From the NCBI GenBank assembly GCA_963921795.1, contig OY997654.1:1319867-1383866 (forward strand): a DNA stretch of 64,000 nt, given 5' to 3'. The DNA comes from Nannobrachium achirus. Lineage: Eukaryota; Chordata; Actinopteri; Myctophiformes; Myctophidae. Made by a program: the position numbers and the translations under genes. Position 1 is the first letter of the stretch; every line of letters begins with the position of its first letter. Below the pieces are notes generated by a model. The model had not been told where the DNA came from. It did no database searches and saw nothing but the letters and a program-made list of their open reading frames with translations. Positions 1 to 11,474 of the stretch are shown one piece after another.

Positions 1-200
1 CTATGACGGTAGTCCCATATGACATGATGGACTGGACTATCTCCATATATAGTGTTATCCACATTTCGTGTACCCGCCCTGTATAGGAAGTGATGTCACA
101 ACTCGCTGACATCACACTGACATCACAGAGGATACGGAAGGAAGGTCACGAGGATACGGAAGGAAGGTCACTCAAGCGACACGGTTCTTCAGAGTATATG
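1..200. repeat. Fragment of CArG-type repeat with a 22-bp tandem duplication
   Basis: The first 60 bases contain TCTCCATATATAG, a near match to the CCATATATGG motif that fills the Helitron and Helentron-like elements further right, so the window probably opens inside a related fragment. At 128-149 and 150-171 a 22-bp unit beginning GAGGATACGGAAGG is directly duplicated without change. No terminus is visible, so the element cannot be delimited. Confidence 0.4.
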
Positions 201-288
201 CGACCTTCGGTCGCAATTAAAATATGCTTTTTTGCTAAATCACTGCCGTGTTTAGAAAGCTATGTCTCTCTCTCTCTCTCTCTGTCTC

Positions 289-692
289 TAGTGATGGGAC
301 GAGACGCAATATTATCGTTTATCGTGATAAAAAACACTCACGATAATCGTATCGTGGAGATTTAATGTATCGTGATATCGTCCTCCGTCATGCAATGGGA
401 TCAATTCACCTTTTATTTGCTGAGCTGCATATCCGGTACCGCTTAAACCCTTTAGAATTGGTAAGAGATACTTATAATATACGTACTTTTTCCCACTCTC
501 TATCAAATGTCTTTGCCAAAATATAGCCAATCCTACAAGCTCACAACACGTTGTGAGCTTGTAGATCGGCTATTTTTTGGCAAATGTTCCACCCCATGAT
601 AATGGATTTTGATTATCGTGATAATATCGTAAATCACGGTTGCTTTTCTCACAATAATCGTGATATGAAATGTTCTTATCGTCCCATCCCTA
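289..692. mobile_element. hAT-type MITE, family C copy 1
   Basis: The element starts TAGTGATGGGACG and ends CGTCCCATCCCTA, a good terminal inverted repeat, and is flanked by an exact 8-bp duplication TCTGTCTC at 281-288 and 693-700. Eight-base TSDs are typical of hAT transposons. At 404 bp with no open frame of interest it is non-autonomous. Its interior carries the recurring hairpin (about 511-579), here with arm tips TTTGCCAAAA and TTTTGGCAAA. A second copy in the opposite orientation is at 3325-3733. Confidence 0.85.
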
Positions 693-728
693 TCTGTCTC
701 ACGCATGCACACGCACTCACAGGCGCGT

Positions 729-729
<1 letters not shown>

Positions 730-823
<94 letters not shown>
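730..823. repeat. (CA)n microsatellite, about 47 units
   Basis: Uninterrupted CA dinucleotides directly follow the short sequence AGGCGCGTG. The long alternating His/Thr or Cys/Val frames read from it have no coding meaning. The 300-600 bases to the right (about 824-1430) hold no gene or recognisable repeat. Confidence 0.97.
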
Positions 824-825
<2 letters not shown>

Positions 826-1430
826 ACAAGAGCAGGCCACTGATATATAGGCCTGCAGTTATTAATGAGCTGAGTTCGGCCTAACAAACACCACGCATAA
901 ATCCATTATTTTATCAGGTAACAAATGAAGTAGCTGAGCAAGAGGGAGGTAAAGCAAGTCTCAGGTGAGACTTTAAAAGTAGTATTTACAAGGGTGAAAG
1001 TGCTACACTCAGTTATGAGACACATCCTACTTCTGTTGGTGAAATTATGCAAATGAAACGTTTAAATATAATTTAGTTTTTTTTTTTCCAGTCTTAATCT
1101 CAAAGGGGAAAAAAACGCAAAATAGACACCGGTAAACCAAAAGCCACCATTGCTCTGTTTGGTGCACTATATCATTTGCACATGGAAAAAATACTATTTA
1201 GAGGAAGTTGTCAAATGTGGCTTTGAAAGAGTTCTGAGGGAGTTGTCAAGTGGAGTATATGACAATATTAACTACCGATGTTTCCTATTGAGACTGGCAC
1301 ATTTCACCCAGATTTTTTCACCTCACTCACTTCACTTTGTCTGCTAACCTCACTCAGCAACGAAATAAAATAATAGTATATTTGACAGGACAGTCCAAAC
1401 TGTCAAATATTAAGTCAGCAAGAGGCGAAC

Positions 1431-1610
1431 ATTGTGAAAATAGCTGATCTACATGCTCGTAGATCTGCTATTTTCACAATATTCATCTGCGGAACCGAGT
1501 CACATTAAATGTAATACCTACAATTCCAAGTGCTTGTCAGGGTGGGGGTCCCCAGTTCAAATATGTTTATTTTGGGGGTCACAGCCTAAAAGGGTTTGAG
1601 AAGCCTTGGT
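1431..1610. mobile_element. Remnant of hAT MITE family G with recurring hairpin
   Basis: At 1431-1480 a near-perfect hairpin has arms ATTGTGAAAATAGCTGATC and its complement around a short loop, a version of the dispersed hairpin module. The right side (GGGGGTCACAGCC then AAAAGGGTTTGAGAAGC) resembles the right end of the element ending at 28704. The left terminus is not recognisable, so this is a one-ended remnant. Confidence 0.6.
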
Positions 1611-1671
1611 ATAGACTATAGAGCATTAACAAATTCATCCACCAGGGGCATTGACAACTCAGAGAAAAAAA

Positions 1672-1750
1672 AACAAATATTCGGCATCGGTGAACAACGT
1701 TGAATAGTGACTTTGATATTCGAATATTCGAATATTTGGTGAATGCCCTA
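1672..1750. repeat. AATATTCG-rich repeat fragment
   Basis: It contains direct ATTCGAATATTCGAAT motifs beside GTGAACAACGTTGAATAG and ends TTTGGTGAATGCCC. The same block occurs inverted at about 7148-7240, so it is a dispersed repeat, probably one end of a MITE. No TSD was found. The following 400 bases (1751-2155) hold only two degenerate copies of a motif around TCTATGACGTCA. Confidence 0.55.
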
Positions 1751-2163
1751 CACTAGAGGCTGATACCCGTTGGGGACGCATGCCCCTCCAGTTATGCAAT
1801 ACCCTTTGTACCCGTTATCAGAGAACTTGAAGGGCCAATCTATGACGTCATTATAGGCTACAACATCATGTTGATATGGGCATAACAGAGACATAGACAC
1901 TATACAGTATATATTTCTGGTTTACAATCCCCTTAGTACCATTTTCAGAGTACTTGGATGCCAGTCTATGACATCAGAATGACATTGTATTGATAATACC
2001 TTGCATCAGCAAGCATAGACAGACAGATACAAAGACTTGTGGATTTGTAGATATTTCTGGACAATTGCCAATCCGACCAACATCCGACTCGGCACAACAC
2101 TCCCTCGCAGTGGTGCATTGGTGATTCAATGTTTGGGGGGTCGCTTCTCTAGAGACGTCACTC

Positions 2164-2762
2164 TAGGGGTGTAACGATATGGTAACTGAATCGAAAAATC
2201 GATTTTAATTTGCAATGATCTACTATATCGTTTTGTAAAAGCATATAGGCCTATCGTACCGTTTTGGCTTTGTATCATATCAGTATCGTTTAAAATGCAG
2301 ATAATCGGCATCGAATCGTTTTGCAGTGCAAATAATTGATTGTATGGAAACTAAGTATTTGTGCCTTGCATTTAGCAATTTTTAAGAAGGAAAATTAAAA
2401 AGAAGGGTTCAATTACTTTTCCATTCCATATAGCTACTCTTGGTCTATCGATAAATGTGTGTAATCTCTGCAGTGTTCATGTCAAGGTGCGGGTTTGTCC
2501 ATATGTGTTGTTGAAATATAATGTCCATGTATTTGCTAGAGAATCAGTGTTTACTTATAATATACTGTATATCCATAATAATAGATTCTCCCCTTAAAAA
2601 CATGCACTATTTACACGTTTCACACAGATTTAATTTCCTTACTATATCGATTTTAAATCATTGAATCCAATCGCCATGAATGAACAAATATCGTCCATGT
2701 ATCGTATCGTCAATCATGTATTGTGATGCGTATCGTTGTTAAAATGTATGGTTACACCCCTA
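2164..2762. mobile_element. hAT-type MITE, family B copy 1
   Basis: It starts TAGGGGTGTAACGATAT and ends GGTTACACCCCTA. The 8-bp TSD is CGTCACTC (2156-2163) against CGTCACGC (2763-2770), one mismatch. The 599-bp interior is AT-rich, with CGATTTTAA and TATCGTATCG words typical of all five copies in the window. There is no transposase frame. This is the plainest copy and a useful reference for the modified copies at 3796, 12109 and 18584. Confidence 0.85.
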
Positions 2763-3008
2763 CGTCACGCGCACGTCGCTCAACGCCTACTATACAGGTC
2801 TATTGATATGCATACAGGCTTGTTTCTTTGTTAAAACACCCGTGAGAGGTGTGACCCCTGCTCAGAGAAGATATGGGGCGGCGGGGGCGACGTGACCCCG
2901 GACTAATTCAACACTGCTCCCTCGGGTCCTTGCCGATACACACGGCGAGTTTGATATCTCTGATTCTGTGCATTTATAAAAAAAATCGAACCTCTGTTCG
3001 AAGTGGAG

Positions 3009-3110
<102 letters not shown>

Positions 3111-3324
3111 AACAGCGCCCCTCCCTTAACATGTGTGGTCAGAAAAGGTTACTGCAGGCTACAGACACGGAGACAGACAGACCCACACACACGGCCACGT
3201 ATAGGGAGCTCCACACAGCTCCAAAAACACAATACACTATAGAAATACTGTATATTAAAATGAGGATTTGTGTATAAAACTAAATGCTAAGTGTATACAT
3301 ACTGTACTGTACATCAGTCCTGGT

Positions 3325-3733
3325 TAGTGTTGAGACGATATGAAAATGTCATATCGCGGTTGTTGTGACAAAATACATCGTGATTTACGATATTATCGCG
3401 ATAATCAAAATCCATTATCTTGGGGCGGAACATACAAGCATACACGCTCACAACGCGTTGCGACGCGTTGTGAGCTTGTATATCTGCTATTTTTTGGCAA
3501 AGACATTTCAGAGTGAAAAAAAAGACTGTATCAAGTACGTATATTATAAGTACCTTTTACCAGTTATAGATGGTTTAAGTGGTACCGTATATGCCGCTCT
3601 GCAAATAAAAGGTGAATTGATCCCAGTGCATGACAGAGGACGATATCAGGATAAATTAAATCTTCACAATGCGATTATTCGGAGTGTTTTTTTATCACGA
3701 TAAACGATAATATCGCCGATCGTCCCAACCCTA
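3325..3733. mobile_element. hAT-type MITE, family C copy 2 (inverted)
   Basis: The termini TAGTGTTGAGACG and CGTCCCAACCCTA are inverted repeats. The exact TSD is GTCCTGGT at 3317-3324 and 3734-3741. The interior matches the copy at 289-692 in opposite orientation, including ACGTATATTATAAGTA, GGTACCGTATATGC and the central hairpin at about 3447-3500. Length is 409 bp, with no coding capacity. Confidence 0.87.
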
Positions 3734-3795
3734 GTCCTGGTACAACGGCAGATTTTTGCAGACAGCGAGTAAGCAGATAAGCGATGCATCTTTTG

Positions 3796-4375
3796 TAGGG
3801 GTGTAACAATATAGTATAGTATTGTAGGGGTGTAACAATATAGTATAGTATTGTAGGGGTGTAACAATATAGTATAGTATTGTAGGGGTGTAACAATATA
3901 GTATAGTATTGTAGGGGTGTAACAATATAGTATAGTATTGTAGGGGTGTAACAATATAGTATAGTATTGTAGGGGTGTAACAATATAGTATAGTATTGTA
4001 GGGGTGTAACAATATAGTATAGTATTGTAGGGGTGTAACAATATAGTATAGTATTGTAGGGGTGTAACAATATAGTATAGTATTGTAGGGGTGTAACAAT
4101 ATAGTATAGTATTGTAGGGGTGTAACAATATAGTATAGTATTGTAGGGGTGTAACAATATAGTATAGTATTGTAGGGGTGTAACAATATAGTATAGTATT
4201 GTAGGGGTGTAACAATATAGTATAGTATTGTAGGGGTGTAACAATATAGTATAGTATTGTAGGGGTGTAACAATATAGTATAGTATTGTAGGGGTGTAAC
4301 AATATAGTATAGTATTGTAGGGGTGTAACAATATAGTATAGTATTGTAGGGGTGTAACAATATAGTATAGTATTG
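3796..4375. repeat. 29-bp tandem repeat, 20 copies, derived from a MITE terminus
   Basis: The unit begins TAGGGGTGTAACAATATAGT and ends ATAGTATTG; successive copies start every 29 bases from 3796 to 4347. I saw no substitutions between copies, which implies recent expansion or ongoing homogenisation. Each unit contains a complete 13-bp terminal repeat of the host MITE. There are no spacers, so this is not a CRISPR array. Confidence 0.95.
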
Positions 4376-4804
4376 CAAAAGCAACATATTGTACTGTTTT
4401 GGCTTTGTATCGTATCGTTTTTAAATGCAGTAATCGGTATCAAATCGTTTTGCAATGCAAATAATTGATTTTATGGATCTAAGTATTTGTGAGGGAAAAT
4501 TTGTCTAATTACCTTTCCATTCCATATAGCTACTCTTGGTCTTATCAATAAATGTGTGTAATCTTTGTGTTCATGTCAAGGTGCGTTTGTCCATATGTGT
4601 TGAAATATAATGTCCATTTATTTGATAGAGAATCACAGCGTTTACTTCCATAATAATAGATTTTGTACACAGATTTCATTTCGTTTCAATCATTGAATCG
4701 TATCGTATCGCCACGAATTAACCAATATTGTCCACGTATCGTATCGTTAACCATGCATCGTGATGCGTATCGTATCGCTGTTAAGATGTACCGTTACACC
4801 CCTA
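3796..4804. mobile_element. hAT-type MITE, family B copy 2, with amplified 5' terminus
   Basis: Bounded by TAGGGGTGTAACAATAT and CCGTTACACCCCTA, with TSD ATCTTTTG (3788-3795) against ATCTTTAG (4805-4812), one mismatch. The right 430 bp match other family B copies. The left 580 bp are 20 head-to-tail copies of a 29-bp unit that begins with the element's own terminal repeat. A 263-codon open frame on the minus strand is purely the translation of this tandem array. Confidence 0.85.
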
Positions 4805-4814
4805 ATCTTTAGGT

Positions 4815-5220
4815 TATTGAGTTGAGAAGCCTGAGGTTAAAAACTGCCCTTAACTCTGGTGATATATGTGCAGCCATGTTCCCGCATCGCCCTGCCAGAC
4901 AGTAACAAGGAGAACTGTGTGGCTGTGGTCCTTGATGATGCTGTGGTGCCTTCTGTAGGCACCGCTGGGGAAAAGATATCCTGAAAGGCCGGGAGTCTGT
5001 GTTGCCAGTGATGTTGCTGTAGCTGCTTCCATCACTCTCTGAAGGGATTTGCTGCTGCGAGCGGTAACAGCTCCCTTCCCAGACCATGATGCAGCCTGTC
5101 AGCAGCATGCAGGCTCGCCCATTGTGCACCTGTATGTAGAAGTGTGTGAGGCGGTGTTGTTCATGCCAAACTTCCTCAGTCTTCCTCTGGAAATATAGAG
5201 CCGCTGGCGAGCGCTCTTGA
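4815..5220 (-). mobile_element. L2-like LINE fragment, C-terminal end of ORF2 (degenerate)
   Basis: On the minus strand, sequence with one or more frame shifts reads pieces typical of the extreme C-terminal part of fish L2/Maui-type reverse transcriptases: LRKFGMNNT, then a LTGCIMVW-like stretch, a NITGN stretch, and a HHSIIKDHSHTV-like stretch. In intact elements this region follows the polymerase domain. Here it is 5'-truncated, interrupted and lies between two MITEs. Assignment rests on remembered family pattern, not a search. Confidence 0.7.
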
Positions 5221-5221
5221 C

Positions 5222-5660
5222 CAGGGGCGTCACAAGGGGGGGGTGGGGGAGTGGGACTGAGTTACTAGGGCCCAAGGTGGAGGGGGCCTTATTTTTTGTT
5301 ATACTTTAGCTAATGAAAAATAGCAGATCTACAAGCGTGAAGATCTGCTATTTTTTGAGAAGTCGTGAAAATGTGTGCAGATCTTTGAATATATGTATTT
5401 TTTAAGCGAACATTAGTAACTCAAATTTTGCTTCTGGGGGTCCCTGGGACTAAATATTTTGAGATGGGGGTCCGTGGCCAAATACATACCATTTTGGGGG
5501 TCCTTCACATGAAAAAGTTAAAGCACCACTGACATAGAAACATAGGTTTTTTTTTAAAAAAACCTTAGAAGGATTTGAAATATTCAAAGCACTCGGTGCC
5601 GCGCTGTGAGCTTGTATATCTGCTATTTTTCAAAAGTTAAAGCACAAAATAATGTCCTCA
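5222..5660. mobile_element. Composite MITE: family J left end plus family D interior
   Basis: The left edge CAGGGGCGTCACAAGG matches the terminal repeat of family J (see 10734-11203). The interior contains a short hairpin (5314-5354), the family D body (TCTGGGGGTCCCTGGG, GAGATGGGGGTCCG) and a half hairpin at about 5600-5632. No right terminus or TSD was recognised, so the right limit is approximate. Confidence 0.55.
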
Positions 5661-5763
5661 GTGGTATGCATGCACACTGCAGGACCTTGAAGCTGCTCAC
5701 CCTTTAAACCTCAGCATCACAAAGCTCGGTCTCAGTCGAGTCCAAGAAAGACACACCATATAC

Positions 5764-6309
5764 CAGGGGTGGGCAACTTTGATGATGGCGAGGGCCACTA
5801 TGTCCACCTTCACTCCAGAGGGCCACAATGCATATTGCTTGCGTCCTACTTTGTCACTTTCTAATATCGCATACAAAAGAAGCAAAAAATAGCAGATCTA
5901 CAAGCTCAAAGCGCATCGCGCTGCAATTGCGTTTTCAGCTTGTAGATGGGCTATTTTTGCTTCTTTTGGAATTGGATTCCTGAATTATTTGTTGTTGTTT
6001 TGGAATTGGAATCCTGAAATGTAACATTTTGATTTAATTTCAAACACATTTAGGTATATACTCATGTTAACTTTATGAACCTAAGTACAAATACCTACAC
6101 TGGACATAAAAGAAACATTTTAATACTACTATAATAGTCATTAAGCTATTAATATAGACATAATCAAAGCAGGTCATGTTTGGAATTGTAACAGCTGAAA
6201 TCAATAATATACTGTATCAGTATTCCAGTAGCGGGCCAAATTAAGTGAAGGTGGGGGCCACATGTGCCCCCCCCCCCCCCCCCCCCGGGCCGCTAGTTGC
6301 CCATGTATG
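5764..6309. mobile_element. hAT-type MITE, family E
   Basis: It begins CAGGGGTGGGCAACTTT and ends TTGCCCATGTATG. The TSD is CCATATAC (5756-5763) against CTATATAC (6310-6317), one mismatch. The interior holds the recurring hairpin at about 5882-5958, with extended arm tips AGAAGCAAAAAATAGC and its complement, and a run of C residues at about 6269-6286. There is no coding capacity. Confidence 0.75.
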
Positions 6310-6317
6310 CTATATAC

Positions 6318-7140
6318 TGTACGTTGTACGCAGCTGTAGCTCACAATAGGAAAGCAATATGAAAGGATACATAATAGAATGATACATGGTTATTAGGTTT
6401 GCCTAAATAGCATGCTTGGACCACTGCTACTCGTAAACAAATCATGCCTCTCTATCCTTTGAAATGCCTTCATTTCCTGAACGGCTGCTTAGCAGCCAAC
6501 AGCCTAATAAGTCCCCAGAGAAGCTGCTATCTGCCCAATTGGAGTCGTAGGAATGTAAAAAAAGAAATAGAAAAAAAAAGAAGAAGAAATGCAAAATTAG
6601 GTGTGCGGATTATTCAGACGGAAGTGAGCGCCAGAGTGCTACTCCTTGACAGTGAGTTATTTAGCGGCGGATACACACAAACACAGCATTACACGCTTAC
6701 AACCCCCACTGGGAGCGCCTGGGTCTAAAAATAAAAGACCTAACAACACACATTCAAATCTCAGAGGGACGCAGATGTCTCCAGTCTTCCTTGAGCTGCA
6801 CCACCAGGTCTCGTTACGTCTTCCTCTGAAGTCGTTGTAAAGTCTTTGTCTCGCGTATTTATTCGGTGTTGTTCGTAATGCTGTATTGCATGTCTGAGCC
6901 GTGATCCCCCATGGTCCCCGAGACGCGGTATAGAGACAAGGCCTCGGGGACTCGGTGAACCTGTGCAAGAACACGCACTTGTTTTTCTCACAATAGCACA
7001 TGCAATTTTCTTTGCCTGATGTGTCCGGTGGAATTGTCACAGGAGTTCAGGAAGCCATGGGAGAGGAGGAGGCAGTAGAGTAATGCAGAATATATAGGGA
7101 CACAACAATCCATTACTGATTCTAGGTTTGGACCATATTT
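6318..7140. other. No gene recognised; apparently single-copy sequence
   Basis: Several open frames of 60-130 codons occur on both strands, but none shows a recognisable domain, splice signals or a start context that would support coding. A purine-rich stretch at about 6558-6590 is the only simple sequence. Confidence 0.5.
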
Positions 7141-7147
7141 ACACACC

Positions 7148-7345
7148 GGTACGGCATTCGCCAAATATTCGAATATCCGACTAAATCAAAGTCACTATTC
7201 GACGTTGTTCACCGAAGTCGAATATTCACTTTTTTTTTCTTCATTTTGTTATTGTTTTCTCTTTAAAAAATGTCATCTTTTCGACAACCAAACCTAACCC
7301 TAACCTCCGTGGGGTGAGTAGCGATACCTGCCGACGCTCCGTTGT
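7148..7345. repeat. AATATTCG repeat fragment followed by telomere-like CCTAACC sequence
   Basis: 7148-7240 is the inverted counterpart of 1672-1750. At about 7289-7345 the run CCTAACCCTAACCTCCG continues into GTGGGGTGAG and CGCTCCGTTGTCG. The same join occurs at 23959-24030, so the CCCTAA-like run is part of a dispersed repeat rather than telomeric DNA. Confidence 0.5.
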
Positions 7346-7415
7346 CGAAATGATGTGCGTTCGAAAAAGCAAGATTTCCCCGGAAAACTGAGTGTGTGTT
7401 GTAAGAGCAAAATGG

Positions 7416-7978
7416 TAGGGGCCGGTGTAACGATATAGTAACTGAATCGAAAAATCTATTTTAATTTGCAATGATCTATCGTTTGCAAAAGCAAGATATC
7501 GTACCGTTTTGGCTTTGTATCGTATCGTATCGTTTTAAAATGCAGATGATCGGTATCTAATCGTTTTGCAATGCAAATAATTGATTGTATGGAAACTAAG
7601 TATTTGTGCCTTTTATTTAGCAATTTTAAGAGGGAAAATGAAAAAGAAGGGTCTAATTACCTTTCCATTCCATATAGCTACTCTTGGTCTATGGATAAAT
7701 GTGTGTAATCTCTGTGTTCAGGTGGGTTTGTCTATATGTGTTGAAATATAATGTCCATGTATTTGCTAGATAATCACAGTGTTTACTTCCATAATAATAG
7801 ATTTTTTACACGTTTTACACTTATTTCATTTCTTTGCTAAATTGTTACAATATCGATTTTAAATCATTGAATCGTATCGTATCGCCACGAATGAACCAAT
7901 ATCGTCCATGTATCCTATCGTTAACAATGTATCGTGATGCGTATCGTATCGCTGTTAAAATGCATCGTCACACCCCTA
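7416..7978. mobile_element. hAT-type MITE, family B copy 3
   Basis: It starts TAGGGGCCGGTGTAACG, with a small insertion in the terminal repeat, and ends GTCACACCCCTA. The TSD CAAAATGG is exact at 7408-7415 and 7979-7986. The 563-bp interior matches the copy at 2164-2762 throughout. Confidence 0.9.
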
Positions 7979-7986
7979 CAAAATGG

Positions 7987-8940
7987 CTACCGTATGCTGT
8001 GCGGCGATGACTAGTAACAAACCTTTATGTATACATACACCTAGCTCCAATGGCAGCTGTTGAAAACACCATCTGAACAGGCAGTCCCATTTCGCCATGC
8101 AGTACAGAACTTTGATGAAAATAAAACGGTGATTTTGGTCCTTTGCGTCCCCATGAAATAAAAAATAAAATGTCAATGCACATAGCCATTTTATTAGAGG
8201 CATTTTGAGTGTTGTGACCATGCAGAGTGTCCCGTCTCCACCATCCGCGGAGATGTTTTCTATTCTCCCCATGACTATGTTTAATCCACGGCACCAAGGA
8301 TGCATTGTGCCATAATAACTAGGAGCTGCTGTCAACAGCTCAGTGGGTAGAGGCACCGAGAGATGTATGTTCATACAGTATACCGTAGATATGCTCACAA
8401 ATATTATCTATGAAAACTCTCGTCTAACTCCCTGTCTTATGGTTCAATTTCATATTCTAGTAGTGCGGGCCCTAGACTATTTTCTTTCCCTACACACCAT
8501 TTCCAGATGGAGGGGAAGTGCACTGAACAACATTGTGTAAATAAGTCAGGTCAAGATTTACCAGGTAGCTGTGTCGAAACCTCTCATGTTGTAGATGAAA
8601 ATGAGATTATTTGTCAAGTCAGTCACATATTATAGAGCTGAAATAAAGAAGTGTGATCCAAATCAGATTGGGAGTCCATATTGCATTGCAAACCCCCTTT
8701 ATTACAGTTTTGACAATCCTCATAGAATATACTTTACAATGTTTGATATTGCCTCTCATGAAACAGCCAGCCCATACCTCACAAAGTAAGTACAGAAAAT
8801 CAGTTGTCAGAAGTTAATCTTCCAATCAAATGCCAATTTCCCCTCCAGAATTAGGCTGATAACTGGCATCTTCTTTTGGATATTATTAACTGGGACCCGA
8901 GTGAAGAGCTTGCTTTCATTTGCTGAGACAACACACACAT
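7987..8940. other. No gene or repeat recognised
   Basis: Short open frames of up to 140 codons on the minus strand (7976-8398) overlap the end of the preceding MITE and show no domain or composition suggesting coding. I see nothing else supportable here. Confidence 0.45.
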
Positions 8941-8955
8941 GCACGCACGCACGCA

Positions 8956-9036
<81 letters not shown>
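8941..9036. repeat. (GCAC)n-(CA)n compound microsatellite
   Basis: Four GCAC units run into about 38 CA units. It is followed by about 740 bases (9037-9777) of apparently single-copy sequence with no supportable gene. Confidence 0.95.
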
Positions 9037-9039
<3 letters not shown>

Positions 9040-9777
9040 TTGTATGTTTCTTATTTATTTTCTTGTTATTGTAATTCATAATCCACAGTTGAAAAAAATA
9101 ATAATAATTCCGTCGGAATTATTATTCTGGGATAGGAATAATTCAGGAATACAGATGATCCCTGAGTGCGTGCCAATTAATATTGCATGTGATCACATCT
9201 GCCTGTCTGTCAAGAAATGCCAAAAAAGTTTCAGCAGATATATCCAGAGCTGCCAGAACGACAGAATATCTTTTCAGTGTCCCAGTATTTTAAATATTGG
9301 AATACAGTATGTTGCAGGACAGGTTGTTATTGACTCACGGAATATGAAGGTGAAAACCATTCCACTTCAATCATCTAAATATAGATCTGCAATGCTGTGG
9401 AACTCTACATGATTTAAATATTCATCAGTTGACCGAACCGCGCCAATATTCACAGACAAGAAGGCAGACAATCCGCCAAGGCATTGTTGTCAACAAAATG
9501 GAAGCAAAAGCTTTATCTTCTAATGCCAGTGCCACGGTGAGGACAGGGCAAAATATGGAATTATAGCACAATAATACAGATTGGCTGGTAACAAGGTTAG
9601 ACACTGATAGGATTTGGAGAGAACCTTGTGCCGCGTTTCTCCGCGAGGGTGACGGCACTATCAACCCCTGGTAAGGAATAATGGCTTCCCTTTCAAAGAG
9701 GATGTGAAATTGGATTGCTCATACAAAGTGCTTGCTGAGGATAAACCTGTGTTATCCAATTACCCACCTAAACTACG

Positions 9778-10345
9778 TTAAACCCATCCAGAACGGGTAC
9801 ACTATTATTGTGTATCATTATTTTATGCTTTAACTATTGAAAAATAGCAGATATACGAGCTCACAGCGCGGCACAGAGTGCCGCGCTGCGAGCTTGTAGA
9901 TCTGCTATTTTTTTTAAATCTTGAAAATTAGAATTTTGACCCGATTCTATGAGTGTCTTTTGAATCCTTCTAACCTATGTTTCTATGTCAGCAATCTGGC
10001 TAGCAATCGTCAAAGAAAAGGTCCTTTTCACTTAACTGGAGCTCAGTTAGTCTGTTCTTGAGAGACTACTGTGTCAGTGGTTCTCAAACCTTTTCATTTG
10101 AAGGACCCCCAAAATGATATTTATTTGGCCACGGACCCCCATCTCAAAATATTTAGTTCCGGGGACTCCCCCAGAAGCAAAATTTGAGTTACAAACGTTC
10201 ACTTTGAAAATACATATTCAAAGATTTGCACACATGTTCACGACTTTTTCAAAAATAGCAGATCTACAAGCTCGCAGCGCGGCACCTATATCTGCTATTC
10301 TTCACTGGTTAAAGCATTCAATCATTCTAAGCCTAAATGGGTTAA
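9778..10345. mobile_element. Family D MITE, TTAA-bounded, two internal hairpins
   Basis: Bounded by TTAA (9778-9781 and 10342-10345), with ends ACCCATCCAGAACGGG and CCTAAATGGG. TTAA target duplication is typical of piggyBac-type elements, but the class is inferred. A hairpin at about 9837-9914 (arms AGCAGATATACGAGCTCAC and complement) and a partial one at about 10248-10303 lie near the two ends. The middle contains CAGTGGTTCTCAAACC, resembling a hAT terminus, so family D may itself be composite. Confidence 0.7.
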
Positions 10346-10733
10346 AAGGGGGGGAAAAAAGAAAAGGAAAGAAAAACTGGAAGGTGAGGAGCCTAGGCAA
10401 TGTTGTTACTGAGTGAAAACACAGGGAAGCACGGGAGGATGTTTGTTTTGGATTATACGTCAATGCACTCACCTCCTCATGGGAATATTGTGTGTACTCA
10501 GTTTCCATCGTCTAAAAAAAATCTGATGATGGTAAGGAGACTATACAGGCCCTGTGGTCTTTCTCCTCACGTGTCAGAACCAATGCAGATCGCACCGTCC
10601 TCCAACAGAGGGCAATAGATTGTTACATAATGTATCCACACCACGGTCCAAAACTGTAAATGAGCATCTTAATTGTACCTTCGCTTATCTTACTTTGTCA
10701 TCTTGTTCTGCCTTTGATGGCCGTCTGTGGAGA

Positions 10734-11203
10734 CATGGGCTTCACACTGCGGGGGGGAAAGTGGGACTGAGTTATAGGGCCCAAGGTGGAGGGGCCCTAG
10801 TAACTTTAGCTATTAGTAGATTAGCTTGTACATCTGCTATTTTTGAAAAATGTGTGCAAATCTTTGAATATATGTATTTTTTAATACGAACATTTGTAAC
10901 TCAAATGTGATTCTGGGGGATCCCTGGAACTAAATATTTTGAGATGGGGGTCCGTGGCCAAATACATATCATCTTGGGGGTCCATGACATGAAAAAGTTT
11001 GAGCACCACTGACATGGAAACATAGGTTTCTTGCACACATTTTAACACATTTAAAAAAAATAGCAGATCTACAAGCTCACAGCGCGGCACTCGGTGCCGC
11101 GCTGTGAGCTTGTATATCTGCTATTTTTCAATAGTTAACATTCATGGGGGGGCCCGCAGTGAATCCTTGTACCCAGGGCCCAGATTTTGGTGTGACGCCC
11201 CTG
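10734..11203. mobile_element. hAT-type MITE, family J, with family D interior
   Basis: It begins CATGGGCTTCACAC and ends GTGTGACGCCCCTG, terminal repeats with two mismatches. The exact TSD is TGTGGAGA at 10726-10733 and 11204-11211. The interior carries a degraded hairpin (about 10815-10846), the family D body in the GGGGGTCC orientation, and a near-perfect hairpin at about 11056-11133. Family D sequence is therefore housed inside a different terminal pair. Confidence 0.8.
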
Positions 11204-11474
11204 TGTGGAGATACACGTTAACTTTAGATGTTTTGCCCCAAAAGGCATCAGAGAATTTAGCTCTTTTAACAGCAGACAGAACCAGCCACTTTTAGACAAT
11301 GATAGCAGAGTGCATCAAAACTAACTTAATTGGATATGACAAGATTCGGGCCAAGGAGCAGGTCATTTAAATCCTCTTTCAAAGAAGCATCATGCAGCAG
11401 CAGCAGCAGCAGCAGTAGTAGCGATAAAAAAACGCATGCTCTGGTGCTTCGGCTGGCACTAGTTGAGCCCATAT

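Noticed and set aside
3796..4375. Regular 29-bp repeats resembling a CRISPR array
   Set aside because: Repeats are contiguous with no unique spacers, in a eukaryotic transposon; there are no cas-like genes.
3664..4455. Long minus-strand open frame of 263 codons with a 29-residue period
   Set aside because: It is simply the translation of 20 copies of a 29-bp tandem repeat; similar frames are open in the other phases too.
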